Numbered from the stretch's first letter, positions 45,200 to 54,901 are shown. The stretch is DNA of 64,000 nt from Lysinibacillus sp. G4S2 (GCF_030348505.1 NZ_JAUCFJ010000002.1:4034001-4098000), one strand, 5' to 3'. Notes: a model not told the origin generated them from the sequence alone. A program made the numbers and translations.

Positions 45200-46138
45200 T
45201 TACATACGTCGATTTTTGCCGCGCATTTCAATCGGCTCTGTCAAGGCTTTGACACGCTCCATAATACGTCCAGCCTTCACTACTTCTATGTCACCTTTTT
45301 GTGTCTGTGATAAATGATGCTCTAGTTCATCATAATTAAAATTAGAGGTAATGAACGTTGGCAATTGCTCCGCCATGCGATAATGGAAAATAGTCCCTAG
45401 AATTTCATCGCGTGTCCATGCGGTCATTGTCTCGGCTCCTAAATCATCAAGCATTAACACTGGTGCCTTTTTTACATAGTCAATTTTTTCATTCAATGTA
45501 TTATCGCCAATTGCATTTTTCATTTCTCGTAAAAATTCAGGCACGAAAACGACTACTGAACGAACTTTGATGGAAGCTAACTCATTAGCAAGTGCTCCTA
45601 ATACAAAAGATTTCCCTACACCAAATTTTCCGTATAAATAATAACCCTTTGCAGGAAGCTTTCCTGTTTCTAATGTTGTCTTCACAAATTGTGCCGCTTT
45701 TTGTGCAATCATAACACGAGATTCATCGTCAATGAGTAAATCTTGAATTGTCGCTTGCAGCACATCCTTTGGCATATGCATACTCGCAATCATATTAGCT
45801 ACGTCACGACGCTCTTCCTCACGTATCTTTTGCTCACATCGTACATAATCAATTTCAACGGTACTCCGCACTACACGTAAAGTAGGTAAAAAACCTTTTA
45901 AATAGTTTGTACAACTTTCTGTATTGTCACAGCCACAGCAAGTAGTAGATTGACTAATAAACTCATGAAGCTTCGGTAAATTTCGTTCAATTGTTTCATA
46001 GCTTAACTCACTTGCATGCTCTGTTAAAAACTCTTGTACACGAGGGTTTTCTAAAATTTCTCGACGCATCGCTTCATAACGTTCTTGAAATGATGGTACA
46101 TTAATTGCTCTTTTTAATGGTCCATTAATCGGTTCGAT
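45200..46138 (-). CDS. dnaI: Primosomal protein DnaI (helicase loader), probable AUC start
   Basis: DnaI loads the DnaC helicase at origins and stalled forks. It has an N-terminal zinc-binding region (CCGCDNTESC) and a C-terminal AAA+ domain with Walker A GKFGVGKSFVLG and Walker B VLMLDDLGAE. The first ATG (46069) would lose 23 residues that clearly align with B. subtilis DnaI, IEPINGPLKRAINVP against MEPIGRSLQGVTGRP. An ATC at 46138 replaces that Met codon, lies ten bases after AAGGAGG, and gives 312 residues, near the 311 of B. subtilis. It follows dnaB by 15 bp. Confidence 0.88.
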   Translation of the reverse strand: MEPINGPLKRAINVPSFQERYEAMRREILENPRVQEFLTEHASELSYETIERNLPKLHEFISQSTTCCGCDNTESCTNYLKGFLPTLRVVRSTVEIDYVRCEQKIREEERRDVANMIASMHMPKDVLQATIQDLLIDDESRVMIAQKAAQFVKTTLETGKLPAKGYYLYGKFGVGKSFVLGALANELASIKVRSVVVFVPEFLREMKNAIGDNTLNEKIDYVKKAPVLMLDDLGAETMTAWTRDEILGTIFHYRMAEQLPTFITSNFNYDELEHHLSQTQKGDIEVVKAGRIMERVKALTEPIEMRGKNRRM

Positions 46139-46153
46139 TGTCGCTCACCCTCC

Positions 46154-47515
46154 TTACTTATCACTTTTCCCTAGCATTTCCAATATTTTTTGACGCTCTC
46201 GTTCAAAATCTATCGTGCCTGAAGTGTTTTCTTCCTGTTGTTCGTTACGTTTGTAAAACCATTCAGGTACCTTTTCTTCACGTTGATTACCTGAACGTCC
46301 TTTAGCACCCTGATTACTTTTCCTCGGTGTCTGTGGCTTATTTTTCCACGCAGAGTATTTATCATGCTCCTGGCGTGCTAGCTCCATTGCTTCCTTTGCT
46401 GTTTGAATATTTTTACGTACCCAATGATCCGCAATCGTTTCCACATATTTTTTAGGTAGCTTCATATCAGTTGTTAGCATTACATATTCCAAAAGTGCAT
46501 TAACTACGCCTACTGGCATTCCATGCTGAACAATTAAACTTTCAGCAAGCTGTACGGAAGTCTGTAGAGGTTCTTTGCCATTATTAATATCCCGCAGTAC
46601 TTGGACTGGCGGAGTCGTCTCTAAATAATGCTGAAGCTCCTGATCCTTTGTTTTTTGTCCGGATTCTTCAAGAGTTGACGGCTCACTCACTCTAGCAAGC
46701 CTTGGTGGCTCTTTTGATACCGTTAGTTTATAAAAATCCGCAGCTGCCTTACGTAATCGTTCCAGTGAAATACCTAGGTCATCATCTAATGCAAGAATCA
46801 CTACTTTTTGCATATCCAGTGCAGTTAAGCGATATAAAAATGCAAGTTTTGCTATTGCTTCACGTACCTCAAGTGTTAGTAAACTGGCCGGCACAAGCTG
46901 CTCCGATAAGCCCGCCTGCAGCAGTTCAAAGTCAAACTGTTCAAAATAAAACGGATATACCTTTTGCTGTTGATCCTTACGACTAGTATTGGTTTGTAAA
47001 TCATCTGGAATCTTTGAACTAACAGGCTTAAAAACGTCCATGAATACACGTGATACATCTTTAAATTCTGCATCTCTTGCAGATGGAATAAAACGCTGAC
47101 GTAACTTCCGATAAGCTTGTTCCCCAATTTTACTAAATAAGAACATCGACAGCAGCGGATCTTTCATAAAGCTATCTGCATCAAGCGGACGTATCAGCTC
47201 ATATAAAAAGCTACGCTGGCCTGCATCTTCTTTTTTCCATGTTCGTAACAAACCAATTGCTTCGAGCGCAATACGTGCCTCAAATACTTTACCAATTGGA
47301 AGCCCTAGCACGTTCATTAAAAAATAATGTGTCATTTGCTGCCTTGGCATTTGCTCGGCTTCTGCCCATAGAGTCAAATAAAGGCTGATTGGCTCCGCTC
47401 CAATTAAAGGCTGATAAAATAGCGTTACTAATTGACGTTCCTGCGTAGAAAGTGCATGAGGTAGACGAATGTCAAAAGGATCCGCGGGCTGCAATTCCTT
47501 ATACAAATGGATCAA
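46154..47515 (-). CDS. dnaB: Replication initiation and membrane attachment protein DnaB
   Basis: This 453-residue protein matches Gram-positive DnaB, a DnaD-like helicase co-loader (not the replicative helicase). The N-terminal winged-helix DDBH1 region spans about 20-130, a DnaD/DDBH2 domain lies about 300-390 with SLIVQHGMPVGVVNALLEYV, and the end is charged. TTG start with GAGGGTGA. It lies in the nrdR-dnaB-dnaI order known from bacilli and acts with DnaD and DnaI at oriC. Confidence 0.92.
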   Translation of the reverse strand: MIHLYKELQPADPFDIRLPHALSTQERQLVTLFYQPLIGAEPISLYLTLWAEAEQMPRQQMTHYFLMNVLGLPIGKVFEARIALEAIGLLRTWKKEDAGQRSFLYELIRPLDADSFMKDPLLSMFLFSKIGEQAYRKLRQRFIPSARDAEFKDVSRVFMDVFKPVSSKIPDDLQTNTSRKDQQQKVYPFYFEQFDFELLQAGLSEQLVPASLLTLEVREAIAKLAFLYRLTALDMQKVVILALDDDLGISLERLRKAAADFYKLTVSKEPPRLARVSEPSTLEESGQKTKDQELQHYLETTPPVQVLRDINNGKEPLQTSVQLAESLIVQHGMPVGVVNALLEYVMLTTDMKLPKKYVETIADHWVRKNIQTAKEAMELARQEHDKYSAWKNKPQTPRKSNQGAKGRSGNQREEKVPEWFYKRNEQQEENTSGTIDFERERQKILEMLGKSDK

Positions 47516-47539
47516 CGTCTTTCACCCTCTCTGTTTTCC

Positions 47540-48010
47540 CTATGATTTCTGCTCTGTCTGACGTTGAATAATCTCTTTGATTTCTTCAATAAAGACATTA
47601 ATGTCCTTAAATTGACGATAAACCGATGCAAAACGCACATAAGCAACCTCATCGATTTTCGCTAAGCGATCCATTACCATTTCCCCTACATCCTCAGAGC
47701 GGACTTCAGAATTCCCAATGCGACGAAGATCTTTTTCAATAGACATTACTAGTCCCTCAAGTACTTCAAGAGAAACAGGACGTTTTTCGCAAGCACGAAT
47801 AAGTCCACGAAGTACCTTTTCACGGCTAAATTCTTCTCGTGAACCTTCCTTTTTCACTACAACTAACGGTGTCTCTTCAATTTTTTCAAACGTTGTAAAG
47901 CGGAAGCCACATGACTCACATTCACGACGTCTACGAATTTCTTTATTATCATCTACTGGCCTCGAATCAACTACACGCGTTCCGTTAAATTGGCAAGATG
48001 GACATCTCAT
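47540..48010 (-). CDS. nrdR: Transcriptional repressor NrdR
   Basis: This 156-residue protein has an N-terminal zinc ribbon ([15 protein letters not shown] and [15 protein letters not shown]) and an ATP-cone ([20 protein letters not shown]). NrdR senses dATP/ATP and represses ribonucleotide reductase genes. It precedes dnaB by about 25 bp. The complete conserved length is present. Confidence 0.95.
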   Translation of the reverse strand: MRCPSCQFNGTRVVDSRPVDDNKEIRRRRECESCGFRFTTFEKIEETPLVVVKKEGSREEFSREKVLRGLIRACEKRPVSLEVLEGLVMSIEKDLRRIGNSEVRSEDVGEMVMDRLAKIDEVAYVRFASVYRQFKDINVFIEEIKEIIQRQTEQKS

Positions 48011-48198
48011 ATAATTACTCTCCTGATTTCACAACAATTTAATATTTCTATTATAACAAATTTCCTACGTGTAAGAAAAGCGCATTCATACAAGTGTGCT
48101 CATGATAAACCTTGCAAGGAGAAAGTACAAGCATAGATTCCAATAATTATCTTAGGTCATACTTTAGATTTCAATACAAAACCAATAATCGATTTAAT

Positions 48199-48237
48199 AA
48201 AAAAAGCACATCGAAATCACTTGGATTTCAACGTGCT
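48199..48237 (-). terminator. Terminator downstream of gapB
   Basis: On the minus strand GCACGTTGAAATC pairs with GATTTCGATGTGC and T7 follows. It isolates gapB from nrdR. The remaining gap to 48011 has no gene. Confidence 0.8.
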
Positions 48238-48290
48238 CATTTTAACTTCTTCCAGCTGGTGTCCAATTATGCCGAGGCATAATTGATTTA

Positions 48291-49313
48291 TTATGCGTTT
48301 ACTGTTTCTAAAGCTTTTGCCACTTTTTGCACAAGATCTACAACACGTGCAGAATAGCCCCACTCATTGTCGTACCAAGCAAGTACTTTTACTTTGCGGT
48401 TACCCATTACCATTGTAGAAAGTCCGTCTACTGTAGAAGAGTAAGTTGTTGTATTGTAATCAGAAGATACTAGAGGCTCAACTGAGAAGTTTAAGATACC
48501 TTTCATTGGACCTTCTGTAGCAGCCTTCACGAATGCAGCATTAACAGCATCTACTGTTACGTCTGTATTTAGATCAACTACAAGGTCAACTAATGATACG
48601 TTTGGTGTTGGAACACGAAGTGCCATACCGTGAATTTTGCCTTCTAATTCTGGTAACACTAATTTCAAGGCTTTTGCAGCACCTGTAGATGTAGGAATGA
48701 TAGATTGTGCGCATCCACGTGCACGACGTAAATCTTTGTGTGGATTGTCTAAATTCTTTTGGTCATTTGTATAAGCGTGAATTGTTGTCATTAATCCGCT
48801 TTCGATACCAAATGTGTCATTTAATACTTTAGCAACTGGTGCTAAGCAGTTTGTTGTACAAGAAGCATTTGAAATAACATCATGTTTTGCGATATCTAGT
48901 TTCTCGTCATTTACACCTAAAACAATTGTTACGTCCTCGTTTTTACCAGGTGCTGTTAAGATAACTTTCTTTGCGCCAGCTTCTAAGTGCATTGCTGCTT
49001 TTTCACGATCATTAAATTTACCAGTCGCTTCAATAACGATATCCACACCCATTGTTGCCCATGGTAATTTTAATGGGTCACGTTCGCTAATAATCTGAAC
49101 TCGTTTACCATTTACAATTAAAGCATCGCCTGCTGGTTCAACCGTACCTTCAAATGTTCCGTGATTTGTGTCATACTTAATCAAATGTGCTAACGTTTCA
49201 GCTGGATAGCTCGCGTTAATTGCAACAATATTTAAACCTTCTTGTACGATCGCTTGGCGGAAAACCATACGTCCGATACGTCCGAAACCATTAATAGCAA
49301 CTGATACTGTCAT
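48291..49313 (-). CDS. gapB: Glyceraldehyde-3-phosphate dehydrogenase, GapB type
   Basis: This 340-residue enzyme has the N-terminal NAD(P)-binding NGFGRIGRMVFRQA and the catalytic cysteine in NASCTTNCLAP. In B. subtilis GapB is the gluconeogenic, NADP-preferring enzyme; placement between nrdR and coaE is the gapB locus, and no glycolytic genes are adjacent. Regulation by CcpN is known in B. subtilis but I did not identify its site here. AGGAGG precedes the ATG. Confidence 0.93.
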   Translation of the reverse strand: MTVSVAINGFGRIGRMVFRQAIVQEGLNIVAINASYPAETLAHLIKYDTNHGTFEGTVEPAGDALIVNGKRVQIISERDPLKLPWATMGVDIVIEATGKFNDREKAAMHLEAGAKKVILTAPGKNEDVTIVLGVNDEKLDIAKHDVISNASCTTNCLAPVAKVLNDTFGIESGLMTTIHAYTNDQKNLDNPHKDLRRARGCAQSIIPTSTGAAKALKLVLPELEGKIHGMALRVPTPNVSLVDLVVDLNTDVTVDAVNAAFVKAATEGPMKGILNFSVEPLVSSDYNTTTYSSTVDGLSTMVMGNRKVKVLAWYDNEWGYSARVVDLVQKVAKALETVNA

Positions 49314-49561
49314 TTATAAAATCCTCCTGTGAGTACATACTCAAATTAATTATATACTTTATGCGAATAGTATAACACAATTTTAAAAAAGATGAACATT
49401 ATATAAGTCATAATATTAAAGTTCTTATTTTCTGAAAAATAAAATCGTTAAATTTCAGTCTTATTTTTGGCGTAAACCCACAAAAAATGCATAGCAAAAT
49501 GTTGTTGTTACACATCCTTATTAATGAATATTTTGTCAATTAAATTAAGGTGTCGTATTAA

Positions 49562-49588
49562 ATAAAGTATGGCTCTTTGGCAAAACGA
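49562..49588. repeat. 27-nt motif shared with 22535-22561
   Basis: ATAAAGTATGGCTCTTTG and the following GCAAAACGA differ from the other copy at two positions. It lies upstream of array F. Confidence 0.6.
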
Positions 49589-49639
49589 TGGGTTGATTTC
49601 AACAATATGAAGAGGCTGGGACATAACTGGCCAAAACCT

Positions 49640-49688
49640 AAAAAGCGCGAGAAATCAATTTAGAAACGTTGATTTCTCGCGCTTTTTT
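49640..49688. terminator. Long bidirectional terminator downstream of coaE
   Basis: AAAAGCGCGAGAAATCAA and TTGATTTCTCGCGCTTTT pair perfectly around a 10-nt loop and have A and T runs outside. It can end the polA-mutM-coaE transcript. Confidence 0.85.
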
Positions 49689-49710
49689 GATGTTAAATTT
49701 AGTGTTGCAT

Positions 49711-49822
49711 GAAGATAGATGTCGATATTTTTCAAAAGTTGGTTGATAAACTAAAAAAGTTGGTTGATAAATCGATAAAGTTGGTCGATAAACAATCAAA
49801 ATTTCTCGACAAATCTCAAAGC
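49711..49822. repeat. Array F of 21-nt-period intergenic repeats
   Basis: GTTGGTTGATAAACTAAAA-type units repeat at 21 nt; on the minus strand they read TTTATC, seven bases, T-run. About five units, with ATGTCGATATTTTTCAA and TTTCTCGACAAATC as degenerate ends. Confidence 0.8.
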
Positions 49823-49935
49823 TGCAGTTCATTAAAGATTTCTGTTGCTACCGTTGTGCTCCGCTCCAATTTCGCTGCAGAAAAATGAGGTTTTGTCCCA
49901 GCCGCATCGAAGGATTTTACAGATTCTTAATTTAT

Positions 49936-50529
49936 TTATAATACGTCCCAATATGTCAGGATTTTTTTTAATTGGTGCTCTGCATGTTCTAAATTTTCAT
50001 TATTGTAAATAACCGCATGGGCACCTTTTTCTTTAACCGACATAGGTAACTGAGAATGCATTCGAGCTAGTGCATCCTCCTTCGATAAGTTGTTACGCTC
50101 CATTAAGCGACGAAGCTGTACCTCTTCACTAACCGATACCACGATAATACGCTCGACAAAATGTTGTAACTTACTTTCAAATAAAAGCGGAATATCCATC
50201 ACAACATGTTTTTCTCCAGCCTCTAAATAAGCATCGCGTTGGCGTAGCATTTCGTTACGAATAGCAGGATGCATAATATCATTTAAAATTTTACGCTTTG
50301 CAGGCTCGTGGAAAATAATATCACCTAGCTTCGTACGATTTAAGCTACCGTCTTCTAGTAATATGTCTTGTCCAAAATTTTCAGCTATTAACTTTAAAGT
50401 CTCCGTTCCTGGTTCTACAACATCACGTGCTACAATATCTGCATCGACAATCGGTAAACCAAGTGCTGTCATCATTTTTGATACTGTACTTTTTCCGCTT
50501 GCAATACTTCCTGTTAGTCCGATAATCAT
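49936..50529 (-). CDS. coaE: Dephospho-CoA kinase
   Basis: This 197-residue P-loop kinase phosphorylates the ribose 3'-OH of dephospho-CoA. The Walker A GLTGSIASGKSTV opens the protein and IVDADIVARDVVEPG holds the substrate-site aspartate. The ATG at 50529 has AAAGGGG upstream; the longer frame overlaps mutM and lacks a site. It follows mutM closely (polA-mutM-coaE). Confidence 0.94.
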   Translation of the reverse strand: MIIGLTGSIASGKSTVSKMMTALGLPIVDADIVARDVVEPGTETLKLIAENFGQDILLEDGSLNRTKLGDIIFHEPAKRKILNDIMHPAIRNEMLRQRDAYLEAGEKHVVMDIPLLFESKLQHFVERIIVVSVSEEVQLRRLMERNNLSKEDALARMHSQLPMSVKEKGAHAVIYNNENLEHAEHQLKKILTYWDVL

Positions 50530-50542
50530 CGTTAAATCCCCT

Positions 50543-51415
50543 TTAATGTTGACAATTTGGGCAAAAGACTGATGTGCGCCCACCTATCGTCATTTGGCTT
50601 GTTGTTGTTTCACACGTTGGACACATCTTCTTCCCATACATTTGCAGTCGATTTTGCATACTTCCAGCCTCGCCATTGATATTACGATAATCTGAAATAG
50701 TTGAACCTCCTGCTTCAATGCTTTGGCGCAAAATAGCGGCAATCGCCTCGAATAACGCACGCTTACGCTTTTCACTAATGCGGTTCATTGTGCGAGCCGG
50801 ATGAATTTTTTGAGCAAATAATGCTTCTGTCGCATAAATATTGCCACAGCCCGAAATGACCTGCCCATCCATAATTACTTCCTTAACAGCCTTTTTCTCA
50901 TATTTCGGTAACTTTGATTGCGCAATAAAATAATCACATGCTATTTCATCGAATGGCTCAGGTGCCATTTTTGTTAATGGTGCATGATCCTCAATTTTTG
51001 TTAAAAAACGTAGTTCACCAAAGCGGCGAATATCCGAGTAAATTAAATAGCCTCCATCTGCCATTTGAAATGTAGCATGAATATGCTTTTGAAATTTCGC
51101 CTCATTAATTTCCTCAGGCGAATTTACCACAAACCATGCACCGGTCATCCCTAAATGACTGACAAGCACATAAGGGACATCCTCTTTCATTAAATGAAAA
51201 AAGATGTATTTTGCACGTCGTTCAATTTTTGTAATCGTCATTTTGGACAAGGATATTTCAAATGCATCAGGCTCAGCTTGCTTTACGATACATTGCTTTC
51301 CTTCCCCAAAGGAAATACGAATAATGTCAGATAGTTGAACCCGTTGAATTGTGCGCCCTTCAATCTTAGGTTTTAATGCCTGGACGACACCTTCAACCTC
51401 TGGTAACTCAGGCAT
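50543..51415 (-). CDS. mutM: Formamidopyrimidine-DNA glycosylase
   Basis: This 290-residue repair enzyme removes 8-oxoguanine and nicks the strand. It begins PELPEVE with the catalytic proline and Glu, has the helix-two-turn-helix region (GCGNIYATEALF), and ends with the zinc finger CPTCETTTSQM...CPNCQH. Full length. It lies 12 bp after polA, and coaE follows. Confidence 0.96.
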   Translation of the reverse strand: MPELPEVEGVVQALKPKIEGRTIQRVQLSDIIRISFGEGKQCIVKQAEPDAFEISLSKMTITKIERRAKYIFFHLMKEDVPYVLVSHLGMTGAWFVVNSPEEINEAKFQKHIHATFQMADGGYLIYSDIRRFGELRFLTKIEDHAPLTKMAPEPFDEIACDYFIAQSKLPKYEKKAVKEVIMDGQVISGCGNIYATEALFAQKIHPARTMNRISEKRKRALFEAIAAILRQSIEAGGSTISDYRNINGEAGSMQNRLQMYGKKMCPTCETTTSQMTIGGRTSVFCPNCQH

Positions 51416-51427
51416 TTTAACCCCTCC

Positions 51428-54055
51428 TTATTTTGCTTCGTACCAAGTCGCGCCGTAGTTGAAGTCCACTTTTAGCGGTACTGCAAGCTCGATCGCATTC
51501 TCCATAACCTCAGGTACTATTTTTTCAAGCAATGCAATCTCTTCCTTAGGTGCTTCAAAAATCAATTCATCATGCACTTGTAATAGAAGTTTTGCTTGCA
51601 TATTTTCTTTTTTCAAGCGAGCATCCATATCAATCATTGCTTTTTTAATAATATCAGCTGCACTTCCTTGAATCGGTGTATTCATCGCAGTACGCTCAGC
51701 AAAGCTTCGTAGATTAAAATTCGAGCTCGTAATATCAGGTAAATATCGACGTCTATTTAAAATCGTTGTTACGTAGCCATTAAACTTCGCATCTTGGACG
51801 ATATCATCCATATATTGTTTTACACCTGGGAAACTCGCAAAATACTTCTCAATAAATGTAGCAGCTTCCTTACGTGTAATATCTAAGTTTTGCGATAAGC
51901 CATAATCACTAATACCATAAACAATACCGAAGTTTACCGCTTTTGCAGCGCGTCGCATATTGCTATCGACCTCATCTGCTGAGACATGGAAAACATCCAT
52001 TGCTGTACGCGTATGAACATCCATATCTTCTTGGAAAGCTTCCACTAAGTTTTTATCCTTAGACATATGGGCTAATACTCTCAATTCAATTTGTGAATAG
52101 TCGGCAGAAAACAATATCCACTCTTCTTTCGATGTGACAAACGCTTGACGAATTTTTCGACCTTCTTCCAAACGAATCGGGATGTTTTGTAAGTTTGGAT
52201 CAGTTGAGCTTAAACGCCCTGTAGCTGTTAATGCTTGTTGGAATCGCGTATGCACCTTTCCATCCTCTTCATGGATTTCCTTGAGCAAGCCTTCAATATA
52301 GGTTGACTGTAATTTTCCTAGCTGACGATACAAAAGAATATGCTCAATAATGGCATGCTCTGGTTTTAACTTTTCCAATACATCTGCTGCAGTGGAATAG
52401 CCTGTTTTTGTCTTTTTAATAACAGGAAGACCAAGTTTATCGAAGAGAATAACACCTAATTGCTTTGGCGAATTAATATTGAAGGCTTCTCCTGCCTCCG
52501 CATAGATCTCCTGCTCAATCACAACTAGCTTGTCATTTAGTTCCTGCCCCATCTTCTCCAAGGTAGCGCGATTGACCGTGATCCCCTCACTTTCCATTTC
52601 ACCTAAAATAGAAGCAAGCGGAAGTTCTAAGTTCTTATAAAGTTCGAACTGTTCATTTTCCTTTAACAATGCCTCTAGCTTTGGCTGTAAAGACCACACA
52701 GCAAAAGCTTTACGGCCAGCATGCTCAGCAAGTGCATCTATTGCCGGTATAGCTCGTTTCGCCCCTTTACCATAAACGGCCTCATTTGCCTGCACATTAC
52801 GATAGCCCAGTTCTTTCGCAAGTGTCGCTACATCATCTCCACTTAGCCCAGGGTTATTAATATATGAAGCAAGCAATAAGTCAAATTCAACACCAGCTAA
52901 GCGAATTCCCGCACGTTTTAATGACGCCTGAGCTGCCTTTGAATCAGACATATACTTTATTTTAGTAGCATCTTCTAACCAAAGGCGAAGAATATCTGAT
53001 TTTGCCGCAATCTCAAACGGCACGTATATTGTTTGCGTTCCATCAGTTAAGGCAATACCTAGTTGCTGACATGTATGATAATGCTCATCCTCTAGCTCCA
53101 AGTGTGCTGCCATTACATCCTTTAAATGCTCAGGCTTTACTTCTTGCACAATTTCATAGTCAAACGGTGCTTGTTCTTCCTCTTGAACAGTAAAATCACT
53201 TTTATCTAACAGTGATTTAAAGCCAAGCTCTCGCCACACGCTTATTAATTCTTCCTCATTTGGACCATTATAGGCTAGATCAGATAGCGTTATATCAATC
53301 GGCGCCTCTGTAAAAATGGTAGCTAGTTTTTTGCTCATTAATGCCTGTTCTTCATTGGCAACTAATTTTTCTTTCATTTTAGACGCCTTCACAGTATCCA
53401 TTGCCGCATAAAGCGACTCCACTGAACCATGTTCTTTTAACAATTTAACAGCAGTTTTTTCGCCGACACCTGGTACACCAGGGATATTATCTGAAGCATC
53501 CCCCATTAAACCTTTCATATCAATAATTTGCTCAGGCGTTAAGCCGTATTTTTCTGCGATAAAGGCAGGTGTATTTTTTTCTATTTCTGTAATACCTTTT
53601 CTAGTAATGTATACTGTTGTTTGCTCAGTCGCGAGCTGCGTTAAGTCACGATCTCCAGTTACGATGATGACATCCATATCCTGTGATGAAGCTTCTTTAG
53701 CAAGCGTCCCTATAATATCGTCCGCTTCGTACAATTCAAGCTCATATCGCTTAATACCATACGCATCAATAAGCTTACGTATATAAGGGAACTGCTCAGA
53801 TAATTCTGGTGGAGTCTTTTGTCGACCGCCCTTATATTCCGTAAATGTTTCATGACGGAAGGTTGTCTTACCCGCATCAAAGGCAACCAAGATTTTCGTT
53901 GGTTGCTCTTCCTCTAATATTCTTTGTAGCATTGTTGTAAAGCCGTACACTGCATTTGTATGAATTCCACTATCATTCGTTAATAATGGCAACGCAAAAA
54001 ACGCACGATACGCTAAACTATTGCCGTCCAATAATAGTAATTTTTCCTTTGTCAT
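51428..54055 (-). CDS. polA: DNA polymerase I
   Basis: The 875-residue protein has a complete 5'-3' exonuclease (GNSLAYRAFFALP, VAFDAGKTTFRHE, MGDASDNIPGVPGVG) and a polymerase with motif A (ILFSADYSQIELRVLAHMS), motif B (RRAAKAVNFGIVYG) and motif C (LLLQVHDELIFE). The middle 3'-5' exonuclease-like domain lacks the catalytic carboxylates, as is usual in bacilli (DFDLLLASYIN-type core with substitutions). It processes Okazaki fragments and repair gaps. First of polA-mutM-coaE. Confidence 0.96.
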   Translation of the reverse strand: MTKEKLLLLDGNSLAYRAFFALPLLTNDSGIHTNAVYGFTTMLQRILEEEQPTKILVAFDAGKTTFRHETFTEYKGGRQKTPPELSEQFPYIRKLIDAYGIKRYELELYEADDIIGTLAKEASSQDMDVIIVTGDRDLTQLATEQTTVYITRKGITEIEKNTPAFIAEKYGLTPEQIIDMKGLMGDASDNIPGVPGVGEKTAVKLLKEHGSVESLYAAMDTVKASKMKEKLVANEEQALMSKKLATIFTEAPIDITLSDLAYNGPNEEELISVWRELGFKSLLDKSDFTVQEEEQAPFDYEIVQEVKPEHLKDVMAAHLELEDEHYHTCQQLGIALTDGTQTIYVPFEIAAKSDILRLWLEDATKIKYMSDSKAAQASLKRAGIRLAGVEFDLLLASYINNPGLSGDDVATLAKELGYRNVQANEAVYGKGAKRAIPAIDALAEHAGRKAFAVWSLQPKLEALLKENEQFELYKNLELPLASILGEMESEGITVNRATLEKMGQELNDKLVVIEQEIYAEAGEAFNINSPKQLGVILFDKLGLPVIKKTKTGYSTAADVLEKLKPEHAIIEHILLYRQLGKLQSTYIEGLLKEIHEEDGKVHTRFQQALTATGRLSSTDPNLQNIPIRLEEGRKIRQAFVTSKEEWILFSADYSQIELRVLAHMSKDKNLVEAFQEDMDVHTRTAMDVFHVSADEVDSNMRRAAKAVNFGIVYGISDYGLSQNLDITRKEAATFIEKYFASFPGVKQYMDDIVQDAKFNGYVTTILNRRRYLPDITSSNFNLRSFAERTAMNTPIQGSAADIIKKAMIDMDARLKKENMQAKLLLQVHDELIFEAPKEEIALLEKIVPEVMENAIELAVPLKVDFNYGATWYEAK

Positions 54056-54208
54056 GATTTTATCCTCCTGCGTTGTCGTCCTCTTAATTGTAAAACGAAA
54101 ACGTATGTTTGAAAATGCCTCTTCCTTTTACTTTATCGAGAAAACGGATATTTTACCAATCATAACGATGAAAATCACTAAAATTTCTACAACTTAGGTT
54201 TGTCTACA

Positions 54209-54241
54209 CAAAAAAAGTCAATCACTCATTGTAATTGACTT
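54209..54241 (-). terminator. Terminator of the 143-residue membrane protein gene
   Basis: On the minus strand AGTCAATTAC and GTGATTGACT pair (one G-T) and T7 follows. The gap to polA holds nothing else. Confidence 0.8.
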
Positions 54242-54249
54242 CTTGTATA

Positions 54250-54681
54250 TTATTCACTGACTTCATTTGTTTTTTCTTTACGATAAAAAAGCTCTTCATA
54301 TATTACTGTCAACATAAAGGCATTCATAAAAGCAAACACTAAAAATAATGGCATACCACCAAGCTGTGGTTGTGTAAGCTCTCTATAAAACACCATTACA
54401 GTACCGATTTGTGCTAAGAAGAAAATGAAGCCAATCCCAACTTGCCAAATAGGACGCTTAACCTTGCGTTTTTCGTACCAAAATATTTTTTTAAATATCT
54501 TTCGTACATCCTCAGCAATAACTAAACCTAATAAAAACAAAATGACAAAAAATACTGGTATATGATAAACACTTTTTGTTGTCCATGCAAAATCTGATAG
54601 ACGGAAGAAAAGTGTAAATAACGATGCAATACTACAAGCTATCCCTAAATTTTGGAGCCATTTGCTAATTTTCAACTTCAC
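54250..54681 (-). CDS. Four-helix membrane protein of unknown function
   Basis: The 143-residue product has hydrophobic segments near 12-30, 38-58, 80-100 and 106-128. A basic loop (RKIFKKIFWYEKRKVKR) lies in the middle. I chose the GTG at 54681 because TGGAGGTAA precedes it; the ATG five codons earlier overlaps that site. I do not recognise the family. Confidence 0.65.
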   Translation of the reverse strand: MKLKISKWLQNLGIACSIASLFTLFFRLSDFAWTTKSVYHIPVFFVILFLLGLVIAEDVRKIFKKIFWYEKRKVKRPIWQVGIGFIFFLAQIGTVMVFYRELTQPQLGGMPLFLVFAFMNAFMLTVIYEELFYRKEKTNEVSE

Positions 54682-54901
54682 AGCTATTACCTCCATTTTT
54701 TAATTCTGAACATTATCATTCTATCAGATTATCGTCATATAGGAAACACAAAATCGTAAATTTATATTATTTTTATAATAAATGAACTAAAAATCAAACA
54801 TTTTTATAATATCTTTGATTAAAAATACCTAAAAACAGATCATAAAGGCTCCTTACCATAACGTACCTTCCAATACCAAACAAAACACCTTACTAAAATG
54901 T

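Larger units (their letters stand above)
49614..49903. repeat. GGCTGGGACA-bounded intergenic element
   Basis: GGCTGGGACA (49614-49623) and TGTCCCAGCC (49894-49903) are perfect inverted ends. Inside are a strong terminator and array F. Elements with this terminal sequence are familiar between genes in many low-GC Gram-positives. The gap 49314-49935 contains nothing else I can support besides the gapB promoter region. Confidence 0.7.
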
